Position numbers and translations under genes: made by a program
The notes under the pieces: generated by a model
Told to the model about the DNA's origin: nothing
Databases searched by the model: none
The model's input: the letters and a program-made list of their open reading frames with translations, nothing else
In this document: positions 1 through 5,152 of the stretch, piece after piece
How the letters are laid out: every line of letters starts with the position of its first letter
Position numbering within the stretch: position 1 is the first letter of the stretch
Origin: Parvularcula sp.
Lineage (GTDB): Bacteria > Pseudomonadota > Alphaproteobacteria > Caulobacterales > Parvularculaceae
Assembly (NCBI GenBank): GCA_003506635.1
Contig: DNZB01000112.1
Coordinates: 428-5,980, forward strand
Direction of reading: 5' to 3'
DNA length: 5,553 nt

Positions 1-283
1 AGCCCGGCGCGAAAGGCCCGCGCCAGCTTGTGTAAGCGGTCAACGCCTCGCTGAGCACATAGCGCGTCAGCTCGCTCATCCGCCCTTGCGTCTCGAAGAA
101 CGAGATGAAGGCGCCCGGCGGCAACACGCCAAGCGTCGGATGGCGCCAGCGAATGAAGGTTTCAACGCGGGCGAGCGCGCCGTTGCCAAGATCGAAAATC
201 GGCTGAAAAAGGACTTCGAAGTCCTTGTTCCTCAGCGCGTTGTCGATATCGACATTCGACAGCCGGACCGCCTGCGCGACCAT
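1..283 (-). CDS. EAL-domain protein (cyclic-di-GMP phosphodiesterase family), N-terminal part
   Basis: The gene runs off the left edge of the window, so only the first 94 residues are seen. The start ATG (281-283) follows GGAGGG at a 6-base gap, a strong ribosome binding site. After about 20 residues the protein enters an EAL domain, with FEVLFQPIFDL at residues 22-32 and RWRHP at 45-49. EAL domains normally hydrolyse the second messenger cyclic-di-GMP to pGpG in the cytoplasm. The signature position here reads E41-T42-F43 instead of E-A-L. The metal-binding Glu is kept, but the two following residues differ, so activity may be altered or lost. No GGDEF, PAS or membrane segment precedes the domain, so this looks like a stand-alone EAL protein, although the C-terminus is unseen. 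It is co-directional with the NAD kinase, but a 198-base gap with a candidate terminator separates them. Family assignment is firm; enzymatic activity is uncertain. Confidence 0.85.
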   Translation of the reverse strand, partial: MVAQAVRLSNVDIDNALRNKDFEVLFQPIFDLGNGALARVETFIRWRHPTLGVLPPGAFISFFETQGRMSELTRYVLSEALTAYTSWRGPFAPG

Positions 284-445
284 TCAATTCCCTCCGCCAG
301 GCGCAGCCTCCGGGCGCGCTGTTCCGGCTTTTGGCGCATCCTTTGTCGAAGCGGGTTAAACGACCCTGAACGGGCTTCGGGCGCGGGCGCGCAGCCAAGA
401 CTCAAAGCTTTAATGTCGCGATTTGGGGGCGCGCGTAAACAGTTA

Positions 446-460
446 AATTTCAATGAAATT
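446..460. repeat. AT-rich palindrome upstream of the EAL gene
   Basis: AATTTCA and TGAAATT form 7-base inverted arms around a single central A. The palindrome abuts the GC-rich palindrome at 461-478. It lies in the 198-base gap between nadK and the EAL gene. It could be the A/T-rich tail of a terminator or an operator for the EAL gene; the sequence does not decide between them. No convincing -35/-10 pair for the EAL gene was found in this gap. Confidence 0.4.
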
Positions 461-478
461 CCGCCCGCGCGCGGGCGG
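461..478 (-). terminator. Candidate terminator after nadK
   Basis: CCGCCCGCGCGCGGGCGG is a perfect 18-base palindrome starting 3 bases past the nadK stop. It can fold into a 7-bp GC stem with a CGCG loop. On the minus strand it is followed by AATTTCATTGAAATTT, which is A/T-rich but lacks an unbroken T run. The position and shape fit an intrinsic terminator; the weak U-tract keeps confidence moderate. Confidence 0.5.
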
Positions 479-481
479 CGC

Positions 482-1249
482 CTAATGCTCGAACTGTTCG
501 CGCAAGATGCGCTCGTCGAGCGACTGGCCGCGGTCGAACAGGACGGTCATCGCGATGTCCCGATTTTCGGCGATCTCGACGTCGACAGCGTACCGGAACT
601 CAAGATTGTCGGCGACGGCGGAGACGGGCCGCTGGTCGGCCTCCAGCGCCTCAAACCGTACGACGGCGTCATGGGGAAGAAGCGCGCCCTTCCACCGCCG
701 CGGCCGGAAGGCGCTGATCGGGGTCAGGGCGAGAAGGTCGGCGCTGATCGGCAGGATCGGGCCATGGGCGGAGAGGTTATAGGCGGTCGATCCCGCCGGC
801 GTCGCCAGCAAGACCCCGTCGCAGGTGAGCGATTCCATCCGCACCGTGCCGTTCACATGAATGCGGATGCGCGCGCTCTGGCGGGTCTGGCGGAAAATCG
901 AAACCTCATTGATGGCGAGCGCGCGGTGAACCGCGCCGCCGGCGTCTGTCGCTTTCATGGCGAGCGGGTGGATGATCGCCTCTTCCGCTTCGGCGATGCG
1001 CGCGGGCAGATCGCCCTGGTCCCCTGGGTTCATCAGAAAGCCGACGGTGCCGCAATTGACGCCGTAAACCGGCTTGCCCGCCTTCATATAGGCGCGCAGC
1101 GTCTCCAGCATGAAGCCGTCGCCGCCGACCGCGACGATCACGTCGCACTGTGCGGGGCCAAGGTCGCCAAAGCGCCGGCGCAGCGCCGCCGCGGTCTCGA
1201 TCGCCTGCGGCTTGGCGCTCGACAGGATGCACAGGCGCTTGGCGGACAA
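482..1249 (-). CDS. nadK: NAD kinase
   Basis: The 255-residue cytoplasmic enzyme phosphorylates NAD to NADP using ATP (or polyphosphate in some relatives), supplying NADP(H) for biosynthesis and redox defence. Family hallmarks are visible: the GGDG nucleotide-binding motif at residues 42-45 preceded by VIVAV, GVNCGTVGFL at 63-72, the NE pair at 114-115, and TPAGSTAYNLSAHGP at 150-164. The last is the conserved glycine-rich loop of this fold. The length matches the short alphaproteobacterial NAD kinases, which lack an N-terminal extension. The start chosen is TTG (1247-1249): AGGAG lies upstream on the minus strand with a workable gap of about 9 bases, and the protein begins right before the first beta strand. 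It is transcribed divergently from the class II aldolase gene, with 129 bases between their starts, and is followed by a candidate terminator. Confidence 0.95.
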   Translation of the reverse strand: MSAKRLCILSSAKPQAIETAAALRRRFGDLGPAQCDVIVAVGGDGFMLETLRAYMKAGKPVYGVNCGTVGFLMNPGDQGDLPARIAEAEEAIIHPLAMKATDAGGAVHRALAINEVSIFRQTRQSARIRIHVNGTVRMESLTCDGVLLATPAGSTAYNLSAHGPILPISADLLALTPISAFRPRRWKGALLPHDAVVRFEALEADQRPVSAVADNLEFRYAVDVEIAENRDIAMTVLFDRGQSLDERILREQFEH

Positions 1250-1378
1250 GGGGGCCTCTCCTCAGGGGTGAAGCATAGGCCAAGCCGCCGGAGATTGGAT
1301 AGCCGCCCCCGCTGCGCGCCAGCCTCGCCATCGGCGCCTCGCGCCGGTAGATTGGCGCCGCCAGCAGAGGACGCCGCC

Positions 1379-2212
1379 ATGAACGCGCAAACGAAGATGG
1401 CCGAAACGCTCGGCCGCGCCCCCGGTTTCGACATTCCCGATCCCCGCTCGCTGCCCTCGCTCAAAGGCAAGGTCCCGGCGGAGGAATGGCGCCTCCGCTG
1501 CGAGCTGGCCGCGACTTACAGGCTCGTCGCGATGTATGGCTGGGACGACATGATCTTCACCCATATCTCGGTGCGCCTGCCGGCCGAGAACGGCGCGGAG
1601 CGGTTCCTTCTCAACCCCTACGGCCTGTTCTTCGAGGAGATGACGGCGAGCGCGCTCGTCAAGGTCGATCTTCAAGGGAACGCCGTGCAGGAGACGCCCT
1701 ACTTCACCAATCCCGCCGGCTTCACCATCCATTCCGCGCTCCATATGTCGCGCGAGGACGCGCATTGCGTCATGCATGTGCACACCCCGCACGGCGTCGC
1801 GGTCTCAGCGCAGCAGGACGGCCTGAAGCGCTATTCTCAATTCGCGATGATCGTCCATGACGACGTCGCCTATCACGACTATGAGGGGATCGCGACCGAC
1901 CTCGACGAACGCGGGCGCCTTGTGCGCGACATCGGCCATCACGGCTTTCTGATCTTGCGCAATCATGGAACGCTGACCGTCGGCGCCAATTGCGCGACCG
2001 CGTTCTTGCGGATGTACTTCCTGGAACAGGCGTGCCGCGCGCAGATTCTCGCGCAATCGGACACAAAGCCCCCGCGCGAGGAGCCTCCGGCGATGGGCGC
2101 GAAGGTAATGCAGCAAGGCGCGCCCGCCTTCGCCGCGGGCTTCGGCGACAATCTCGCCTGGCCGGGACTGATGCGCAAACTGGCGCGGGTCAATCCCGGC
2201 TGCGATCAATAG
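1379..2212 (+). CDS. Class II aldolase/adducin-family protein
   Basis: The 277-residue protein has the class II aldolase/adducin fold over roughly residues 37-227. Members include L-fuculose-phosphate aldolase and ribulose-5-phosphate 4-epimerase, which use a zinc ion to cleave or epimerise sugar phosphates. The zinc ligands are visible: H133 and H135 in HVHTPHG, and H196 in RNHGTLTVG. Aligned by eye to E. coli fuculose aldolase, the catalytic Glu of its SSEW segment falls on G114 in NPAGFTIH. Metal binding is therefore likely kept, but classical aldol chemistry is doubtful. This residue pattern is typical of the adducin-like branch, whose substrates are mostly unknown. The start ATG is preceded by AGAGGA at an 8-base gap. 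The reading frame stays open far upstream, but that stretch is antisense to nadK and is not protein-like. The stop lies 9 bases from the convergent SIMPL gene stop. Confidence 0.88.
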   Translation: MNAQTKMAETLGRAPGFDIPDPRSLPSLKGKVPAEEWRLRCELAATYRLVAMYGWDDMIFTHISVRLPAENGAERFLLNPYGLFFEEMTASALVKVDLQGNAVQETPYFTNPAGFTIHSALHMSREDAHCVMHVHTPHGVAVSAQQDGLKRYSQFAMIVHDDVAYHDYEGIATDLDERGRLVRDIGHHGFLILRNHGTLTVGANCATAFLRMYFLEQACRAQILAQSDTKPPREEPPAMGAKVMQQGAPAFAAGFGDNLAWPGLMRKLARVNPGCDQ

Positions 2213-2221
2213 GCGAAGGGC

Positions 2222-2926
2222 TTATTTGATCCCGTAGACGATCGTCACCGAAGCGCTTACCGCCTGCTCGCCGGCCGCGATCGGCACGGCTTCGGCCTTC
2301 GCAAAGTCGGCCCGCGCCATGACCGGAACCGGAACCGGTCCCGGCGTGAAGCTGTCGGAGATCTGCAAGACGTCGCCAAGAACGACGCCGGCCGCTTCCG
2401 CGTAAAGGCTCGCGCGCGCGCGCGCGTCGGCGACCGCCGCCTTGCGCGCCTCGTTCAACAAGGGCTTTGGATCGGCGAAGCCGAACGCGATCGAATCGAG
2501 CCGGTTCGCCCCTGAGGCGACCGCCTTGTCGATGACGCCGCCGGCCTTTTCGAGATTGCGCAGCTTGACGCTCACCGTGTTCGCGGCCTGATAGCCGATG
2601 AGGCGGGGCGCGCCGCCCTCGCGCGAGTAATCATAGCGCGCTCCGACGGAAAGGTTCGACGTCTCTATGTCCTTCTTTTCGACGCCCGCGTCGCGCAGCG
2701 TCTTGATCGTCGCTTCCATTTGCGCGGAATTCTTGCGCAAGGCTTCGGATGCGGTCGCGCCGTCCGCCTCGACGCCCAGCGTCAGGTAAGCCATGTCCGG
2801 CGCCTTTGAAGCCTCGCCGGCGCCGGACACGACGATCGTGCGCGCGCCCTCCCACCCTTCAGCGGCGGCCGGCGACCCGGCAAGGCCGGCGGCGAGAATG
2901 GCGGCGGCGGAAACGGCGGTGCGCAT
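2222..2926 (-). CDS. Secreted SIMPL-domain (DUF541) protein
   Basis: The 234-residue protein has an N-terminal signal peptide: MR, then a long Ala-rich hydrophobic run, with a likely cleavage after SPAAA near residue 22. The mature protein is therefore periplasmic or surface-exposed. The remainder is a SIMPL/DUF541 domain from about residue 29 (TIVVSGAGEASKAPDMAYLTLGV) to the C-terminal beta strand ending VTIVYGIK. Relatives include E. coli YggE, linked to oxidative stress tolerance, and the Brucella 26-kDa periplasmic antigen. The biochemical role of the family is not settled. The start chosen is ATG (2924-2926), with GGGAG 9 bases upstream on the minus strand. The open frame continues 52 codons further, but this would cross tRNA antisense DNA and place residues before the signal peptide, so the longer form is rejected. 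A 16-base run of alternating CG (2411-2426) lies inside the gene. Confidence 0.92.
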   Translation of the reverse strand: MRTAVSAAAILAAGLAGSPAAAEGWEGARTIVVSGAGEASKAPDMAYLTLGVEADGATASEALRKNSAQMEATIKTLRDAGVEKKDIETSNLSVGARYDYSREGGAPRLIGYQAANTVSVKLRNLEKAGGVIDKAVASGANRLDSIAFGFADPKPLLNEARKAAVADARARASLYAEAAGVVLGDVLQISDSFTPGPVPVPVMARADFAKAEAVPIAAGEQAVSASVTIVYGIK

Positions 2927-3011
2927 GACTTTGAACTCCCTAATGGACGCGCGCGGAAAGAACGCCCGCCGCCCGGCGGAATCAAGGCGGAAACACGATG
3001 CGAATGCGGCC

Positions 3012-3040
3012 TTGGGCCGAAGCAGCGTTGCTGTTATAGC
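3012..3040 (+). promoter_or_regulatory. Promoter of the tRNA gene
   Basis: A -35-like TTGGGC (3012-3017) is separated by 17 bases from a -10-like TATAGC (3035-3040). A TG at 3032-3033 gives an extended -10 element. Transcription would begin near 3047, about 20 bases before the mature tRNA end, which is a normal leader length. The match is partial (3 of 6 and 4 of 6 to consensus), but spacing and position are good. Confidence 0.55.
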
Positions 3041-3067
3041 CGACGCCGCCCCGGCCGCGCCGCCGGA

Positions 3068-3143
3068 GGGCCTGTAGCTCAATGGTCAGAGCTGGCGGCT
3101 CATAACCGCTAGGTTGGGGGTTCGAGTCCCTCCGGGCCCACCA
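3068..3143 (+). tRNA. tRNA-Ile2 (anticodon CAT, lysidine-modified)
   Basis: A complete 76-base cloverleaf with encoded CCA can be folded by eye. The acceptor stem is GGGCCTG (3068-3074) with CGGGCCC (3133-3139), including one T-G pair. The D stem is GCTC/GAGC, the anticodon stem GGCGG/CCGCT, and the T stem GGGGG/CCCTC with loop TTCGAGT. The anticodon CAT is at 3101-3103, in loop CTCATAA. CAT could mean initiator Met, elongator Met or Ile2. Initiator is unlikely because position 1 is paired and the acceptor differs. The C4-G69 and C5-G68 pairs, which the lysidine synthetase TilS reads in E. coli tRNA-Ile2, and the GGCGxCTCATAA anticodon arm favour Ile2, which decodes AUA. The gene's 3' end borders an integrase gene and is the likely insertion site of the element to its right. 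Confidence 0.9.
3115..3143 (+). other. Probable attachment site (att) at the tRNA 3' end
   Basis: Tyrosine integrases of ICEs and phages commonly recombine in the T-arm and 3' end of a tRNA gene, leaving the tRNA intact at one junction. Here the intact T-arm and CCA end are followed 19 bases later by the stop of an integrase gene that points at the tRNA. The exact core cannot be delimited, because the matching direct copy at the other element end is outside the window. The boundaries given are the T-arm to CCA. Confidence 0.55.
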
Positions 3144-3158
3144 TCCCCCACGGGGATG
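3142..3158. repeat. Perfect hairpin overlapping the tRNA CCA
   Basis: CATCCCC and GGGGATG are exact 7-base inverted arms around a 3-base CAC loop. The left arm uses the last two bases of the tRNA CCA. No T run follows, so it is a poor intrinsic terminator, though it may help tRNA 3' end formation. Its place at the chromosome/element border makes a role in recombination possible. Confidence 0.5.
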
Positions 3159-3162
3159 CAAC

Positions 3163-4263
3163 TCATTCCAACGAGTTAGGTGCATTGCTAGACAAATTTC
3201 CGACCGCGCTAGACAAATTGCGTTCATCACCCGTTCCGAGCCGCGCGATCGCCGCTTCAGCGTTGCGCCTTTGATCCGCGCCCTTCGTGTAGCGCGTCGC
3301 TTCGCTTAAGGAGCGATGTCCGAGGACAGCCATGACCTGATGCGCTGTGCAACCGGCATCCGCGAGCCGGCGGCCTGCAGCCTTCCGCAGGCCGTGGGCT
3401 GAATACCCTCTCTCAATGCCGGCGGCGTTGCATTGCTCTCGGAACCAGTTGCCGAAGCCCGCCGCGGAGAAAGGCCGCCCGTACTCCGTCATCAGCAGGT
3501 AAAGCCCGCTGGGAGAGGCCGCCGCGATGGATTCCGCAAGGCGCGGGTGAATTGGAATCCACAGCGGGGCGCCGGTTTTCACTTGCAGCACGCGAATGGC
3601 GCCCTCTCGAATGTTGGCGCGCGCCATCAGCACCACGTCGCTGCGACGCTGCCCGGTGTAAAGCAGCAGATCGAGCGCAAGGCGTTGCCTCGTGCCGATC
3701 GGCCAATGAGACTCGAATTGGGCGATCAATCCTTCAGGCCATTCTGCAAATCCTCCCTCTGTGCGCATCGGCTTGACGCCCATCGCCGGATTCACTTTGA
3801 GCCACTCCATTTCGACGGCGTGGTTCAGCAACTGCCGAAGGCGTTTCAAAAATTTGTTCGCCTGTGCAGGAGTCGAGGCGAGTTTGGCGATTTCGGTCTT
3901 TATGTGGCGGCGCTCCAATTGGGCGAAGGGCTTACTACCGTGTTTTTCGCGAAAGGGTTCGATCGAGGCTCGATAGTTTCGCTTCGTAGAATCCCGCAGA
4001 GCGAGGAACTCAGCGCTTCCATAGTAGGATGCGCACAGACCATTGATGGTGCCAGCCTTCGGCTGCGGTCCGCGGGATTTTGGCCCCACTGATCCGCGCG
4101 CTGCCGCGTATTCGGCTTCGAATTGCTCGGAGCCCGGTTCCCCATGCAGATAGATCGCGTAGCCCTTTCGCCGGTACCGGTAACGCAGCTTCCCGCGATT
4201 GTCCTCAAAGGAGGAAACGCCGGGGTAATCCCGGAGTTTTATGCAGCGGCGTCCTGATCCCAT
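3163..4263 (-). CDS. int: Tyrosine-type site-specific integrase of the element
   Basis: The 366-residue recombinase would insert and excise the element at the tRNA site by cutting DNA through a 3'-phosphotyrosine. The N-terminal part (about 1-60, YPGVSSFEDNRGKLRYRYRRKG) is a basic segment common in these integrases. A SAM-like core-binding domain follows at about 70-165. The catalytic domain occupies about 175-345. The full catalytic set is visible: R206 in TGQRRSDV, K229 in QVKTG, H290 and R293 in HGLRK, H316 in LGHRS, and Y325 in EATRYTK. The enzyme therefore looks intact. The start ATG has GGGGA 6 bases upstream and lies inside the end of the excisionase-like gene, overlapping it by 25 bases, which suggests coupled translation. 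The C-terminal tail after residue 347 contains NLSS twice, encoded by two 12-base direct repeats. The gene reads toward the tRNA. Confidence 0.93.
   Translation of the reverse strand: MGSGRRCIKLRDYPGVSSFEDNRGKLRYRYRRKGYAIYLHGEPGSEQFEAEYAAARGSVGPKSRGPQPKAGTINGLCASYYGSAEFLALRDSTKRNYRASIEPFREKHGSKPFAQLERRHIKTEIAKLASTPAQANKFLKRLRQLLNHAVEMEWLKVNPAMGVKPMRTEGGFAEWPEGLIAQFESHWPIGTRQRLALDLLLYTGQRRSDVVLMARANIREGAIRVLQVKTGAPLWIPIHPRLAESIAAASPSGLYLLMTEYGRPFSAAGFGNWFREQCNAAGIERGYSAHGLRKAAGRRLADAGCTAHQVMAVLGHRSLSEATRYTKGADQRRNAEAAIARLGTGDERNLSSAVGNLSSNAPNSLE
3187..3219. repeat. Two 12-bp direct repeats near the element end
   Basis: GCTAGACAAATT occurs exactly at 3187-3198 and again at 3208-3219. The starts are 21 bases apart, two helical turns, so both copies face the same side of the DNA. 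They lie 44-76 bases inside the element from the tRNA end and within the last codons of int. This spacing and place fit arm-type integrase sites or sites for an accessory factor; no binding is shown. Confidence 0.6.
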
Positions 4264-4484
4264 GGGTTGATCCCCGCATCTTCGTCTTTCGGAAGGGCGT
4301 CAAACGCGCTTTCCAACTCGACCCGGCTCCAAAGCTTTCTGGCGCCGATCCTTCGCGCCACCGGCATTCGTCCATCTTTGACCATAACATCGAAGGTCGT
4401 CGCCGACACGCCGATGAATCGCGCCGCTATTTCACGGGAAAGGCCGAGCCCAAAAAAGCGATCAATTTGTGTGTCCGCAATCAT
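4239..4484 (-). CDS. AlpA/excisionase-like helix-turn-helix protein
   Basis: The 81-residue protein carries a MerR/AlpA-type helix-turn-helix at about residues 15-55. LSREIAARFIGVSATTFDVM supplies the two helices, followed by a wing-like segment, DGRMPVARRIGARKLW. Small proteins of this kind are common directly upstream of integrases in alphaproteobacterial elements. They act as excisionases (bending DNA so the integrase runs in reverse) or as activators of int. Which role applies here is inferred from position only. The start ATG is preceded by GGAAGG at an 11-base gap, a rather long spacing. An ATG slightly upstream is out of frame. The gene ends 25 bases inside int, so the two are probably one transcript. 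A 96-base gap separates it from DUF736. Confidence 0.8.
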   Translation of the reverse strand: MIADTQIDRFFGLGLSREIAARFIGVSATTFDVMVKDGRMPVARRIGARKLWSRVELESAFDALPKDEDAGINPWDQDAAA

Positions 4485-4521
4485 GTACGTTTCGACCTTC
4501 CATGGAATCAGGATTGGCCGA

Positions 4522-4545
4522 GGCGAGAATTCGCCGCTCGCGGCG
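4522..4545. repeat. Nested inverted repeats upstream of the excisionase-like gene
   Basis: Two competing hairpins share bases. GGCGA/TCGCC has a GAAT loop (4522-4535), and CGCCG/CGGCG has a CTCG loop (4532-4545). They lie between the DUF736 stop and the excisionase-like start. They could be a weak terminator of the transfer operon or an operator controlling xis-int. The lack of a T run argues against strong termination. Confidence 0.3.
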
Positions 4546-4580
4546 CCGGTGGGGGTTGACTGCCGACGCTCGCGAACCCG

Positions 4581-4910
4581 TCATTTCTCTCCTCTTGACC
4601 CTTTCGTCCTCGACCAAACCAAATTCGCCTTTCCCTCTTCCCCTTTTTCGAACAGCGCGGCGCTGATGGGCGCCGCGAAACTCGGGTCGTCGAGTTCGAC
4701 GCTGAGATAGGGCTTCCCGCCTTCGGCCTTGGCCTTGGCGCGCCAGGCGGCGCCGAGTTCCTTGCCGTCGGCGAGGACCCTGAAGTCTGGGGCTTTGTCA
4801 TTACCGTTCTTGTCGTTGAGGACGAAGGCGGCTTTGACGTTGATGGTCATGGTGCGGATGGTTCCGGAATATCCTTCCGCGGTTTTCGAGAAGGCGCCGA
4901 TGAGAGCCAT
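4581..4910 (-). CDS. DUF736 family protein
   Basis: The 109-residue protein matches the DUF736 pattern: MALIGAFSKTAEGYSGTIRTM at the start, then a predicted all-beta body with DFRVLADGKELGAAWRAK at about residues 42-59, and a closing LVWSR near residue 100. The family is found almost only on conjugative plasmids and ICEs of alpha- and other proteobacteria. Its function is unknown. It has no signal peptide or membrane segment. ATG at 4908-4910 is preferred: GGAG stands 8 bases upstream, and the family normally begins M-x-x-IG. A GTG three codons earlier overlaps that GGAG and is unlikely. It starts 5 bases after the DUF2274 stop, so the two are surely co-transcribed. In many elements DUF736 sits elsewhere, so its place directly after the trb genes is worth noting. 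Confidence 0.88.
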   Translation of the reverse strand: MALIGAFSKTAEGYSGTIRTMTINVKAAFVLNDKNGNDKAPDFRVLADGKELGAAWRAKAKAEGGKPYLSVELDDPSFAAPISAALFEKGEEGKANLVWSRTKGSRGEK

Positions 4911-4915
4911 GTTAT

Positions 4916-5152
4916 TCACTCCGTTGCTGATTTGGGTTGACGAAGGGATTTCCGGGCGCGCCTGAAGGCGGCGTCCGATTGAAGAAAGCGCTCGATCATG
5001 AGCGCGGCGAGATCGCCGAGCGGGAGTTCGCGGCCGTGCGCACGCGCATGGATCAGCGCATAGTCGGCGAGCGCATCATGCGTCGCCGGCGACAGCACAA
5101 CTGCGAGCCTTACGGACGCGCGTTCGATGATGGGACCGATCTTGAGGCTCAC
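4916..5152 (-). CDS. DUF2274 family protein of the trb operon
   Basis: The 78-residue protein belongs to DUF2274, a small family that regularly follows trbI at the end of trb mating-channel operons. Its function is not known. The segment VRLAVVLSPATHDALADYALIHARAHG (split as one strand then two helices, about residues 13-39) resembles a ribbon-helix-helix arrangement. A DNA-binding or regulatory role is therefore possible; this is inference. The start is GTG (5150-5152), supported by a very strong AAGGAGG with a 7-base gap. It overlaps the trbI stop as GTGA, a four-base overlap typical of coupled translation. The basic C-terminus (RRARKSLRQPKSATE) is likely flexible. Confidence 0.87.
   Translation of the reverse strand: MSLKIGPIIERASVRLAVVLSPATHDALADYALIHARAHGRELPLGDLAALMIERFLQSDAAFRRARKSLRQPKSATE

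Noticed and set aside
86..1378. Long plus-strand open frame continuous with the class II aldolase, giving a 708-residue protein
   Set aside because: This part is antisense to nadK and the EAL gene, is rich in Arg with no recognisable domain, and the aldolase has a proper ATG with a ribosome site at 1379. Open antisense frames are common in GC-rich genes.
2927..3082. 52-codon N-terminal extension of the SIMPL protein
   Set aside because: It would place residues ahead of a good signal peptide and overlap the tRNA antisense. The internal ATG has a ribosome site.
3068..3143. Reading the CAT tRNA as initiator or elongator Met
   Set aside because: The first acceptor pair is intact, unlike initiators, and C4-G69 with C5-G68 fits the lysidine synthetase target rather than elongator Met. 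A classifier should confirm.
2982..3230. Minus-strand open frame crossing the tRNA, with the peptide ARRDSNPQPSGYEPPALT
   Set aside because: This peptide is the well-known artefact of translating the reverse complement of a tRNA gene; it is not a protein.
3433..4092. 219-residue plus-strand open frame
   Set aside because: It is antisense to the catalytic and core-binding domains of the intact integrase and has no recognisable motif.
4464..4475. Third, inverted and imperfect copy (9 of 12) of the GCTAGACAAATT repeat near the excisionase-like start
   Set aside because: Only the AATTTGT core matches well, and the same 7-mer also occurs at 3851 inside int, so chance is a sufficient explanation.
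4508..4801. 97-residue minus-strand frame overlapping DUF736
   Set aside because: It is a shifted frame of DUF736 with low-complexity Pro/Arg/Ser content and no family resemblance.
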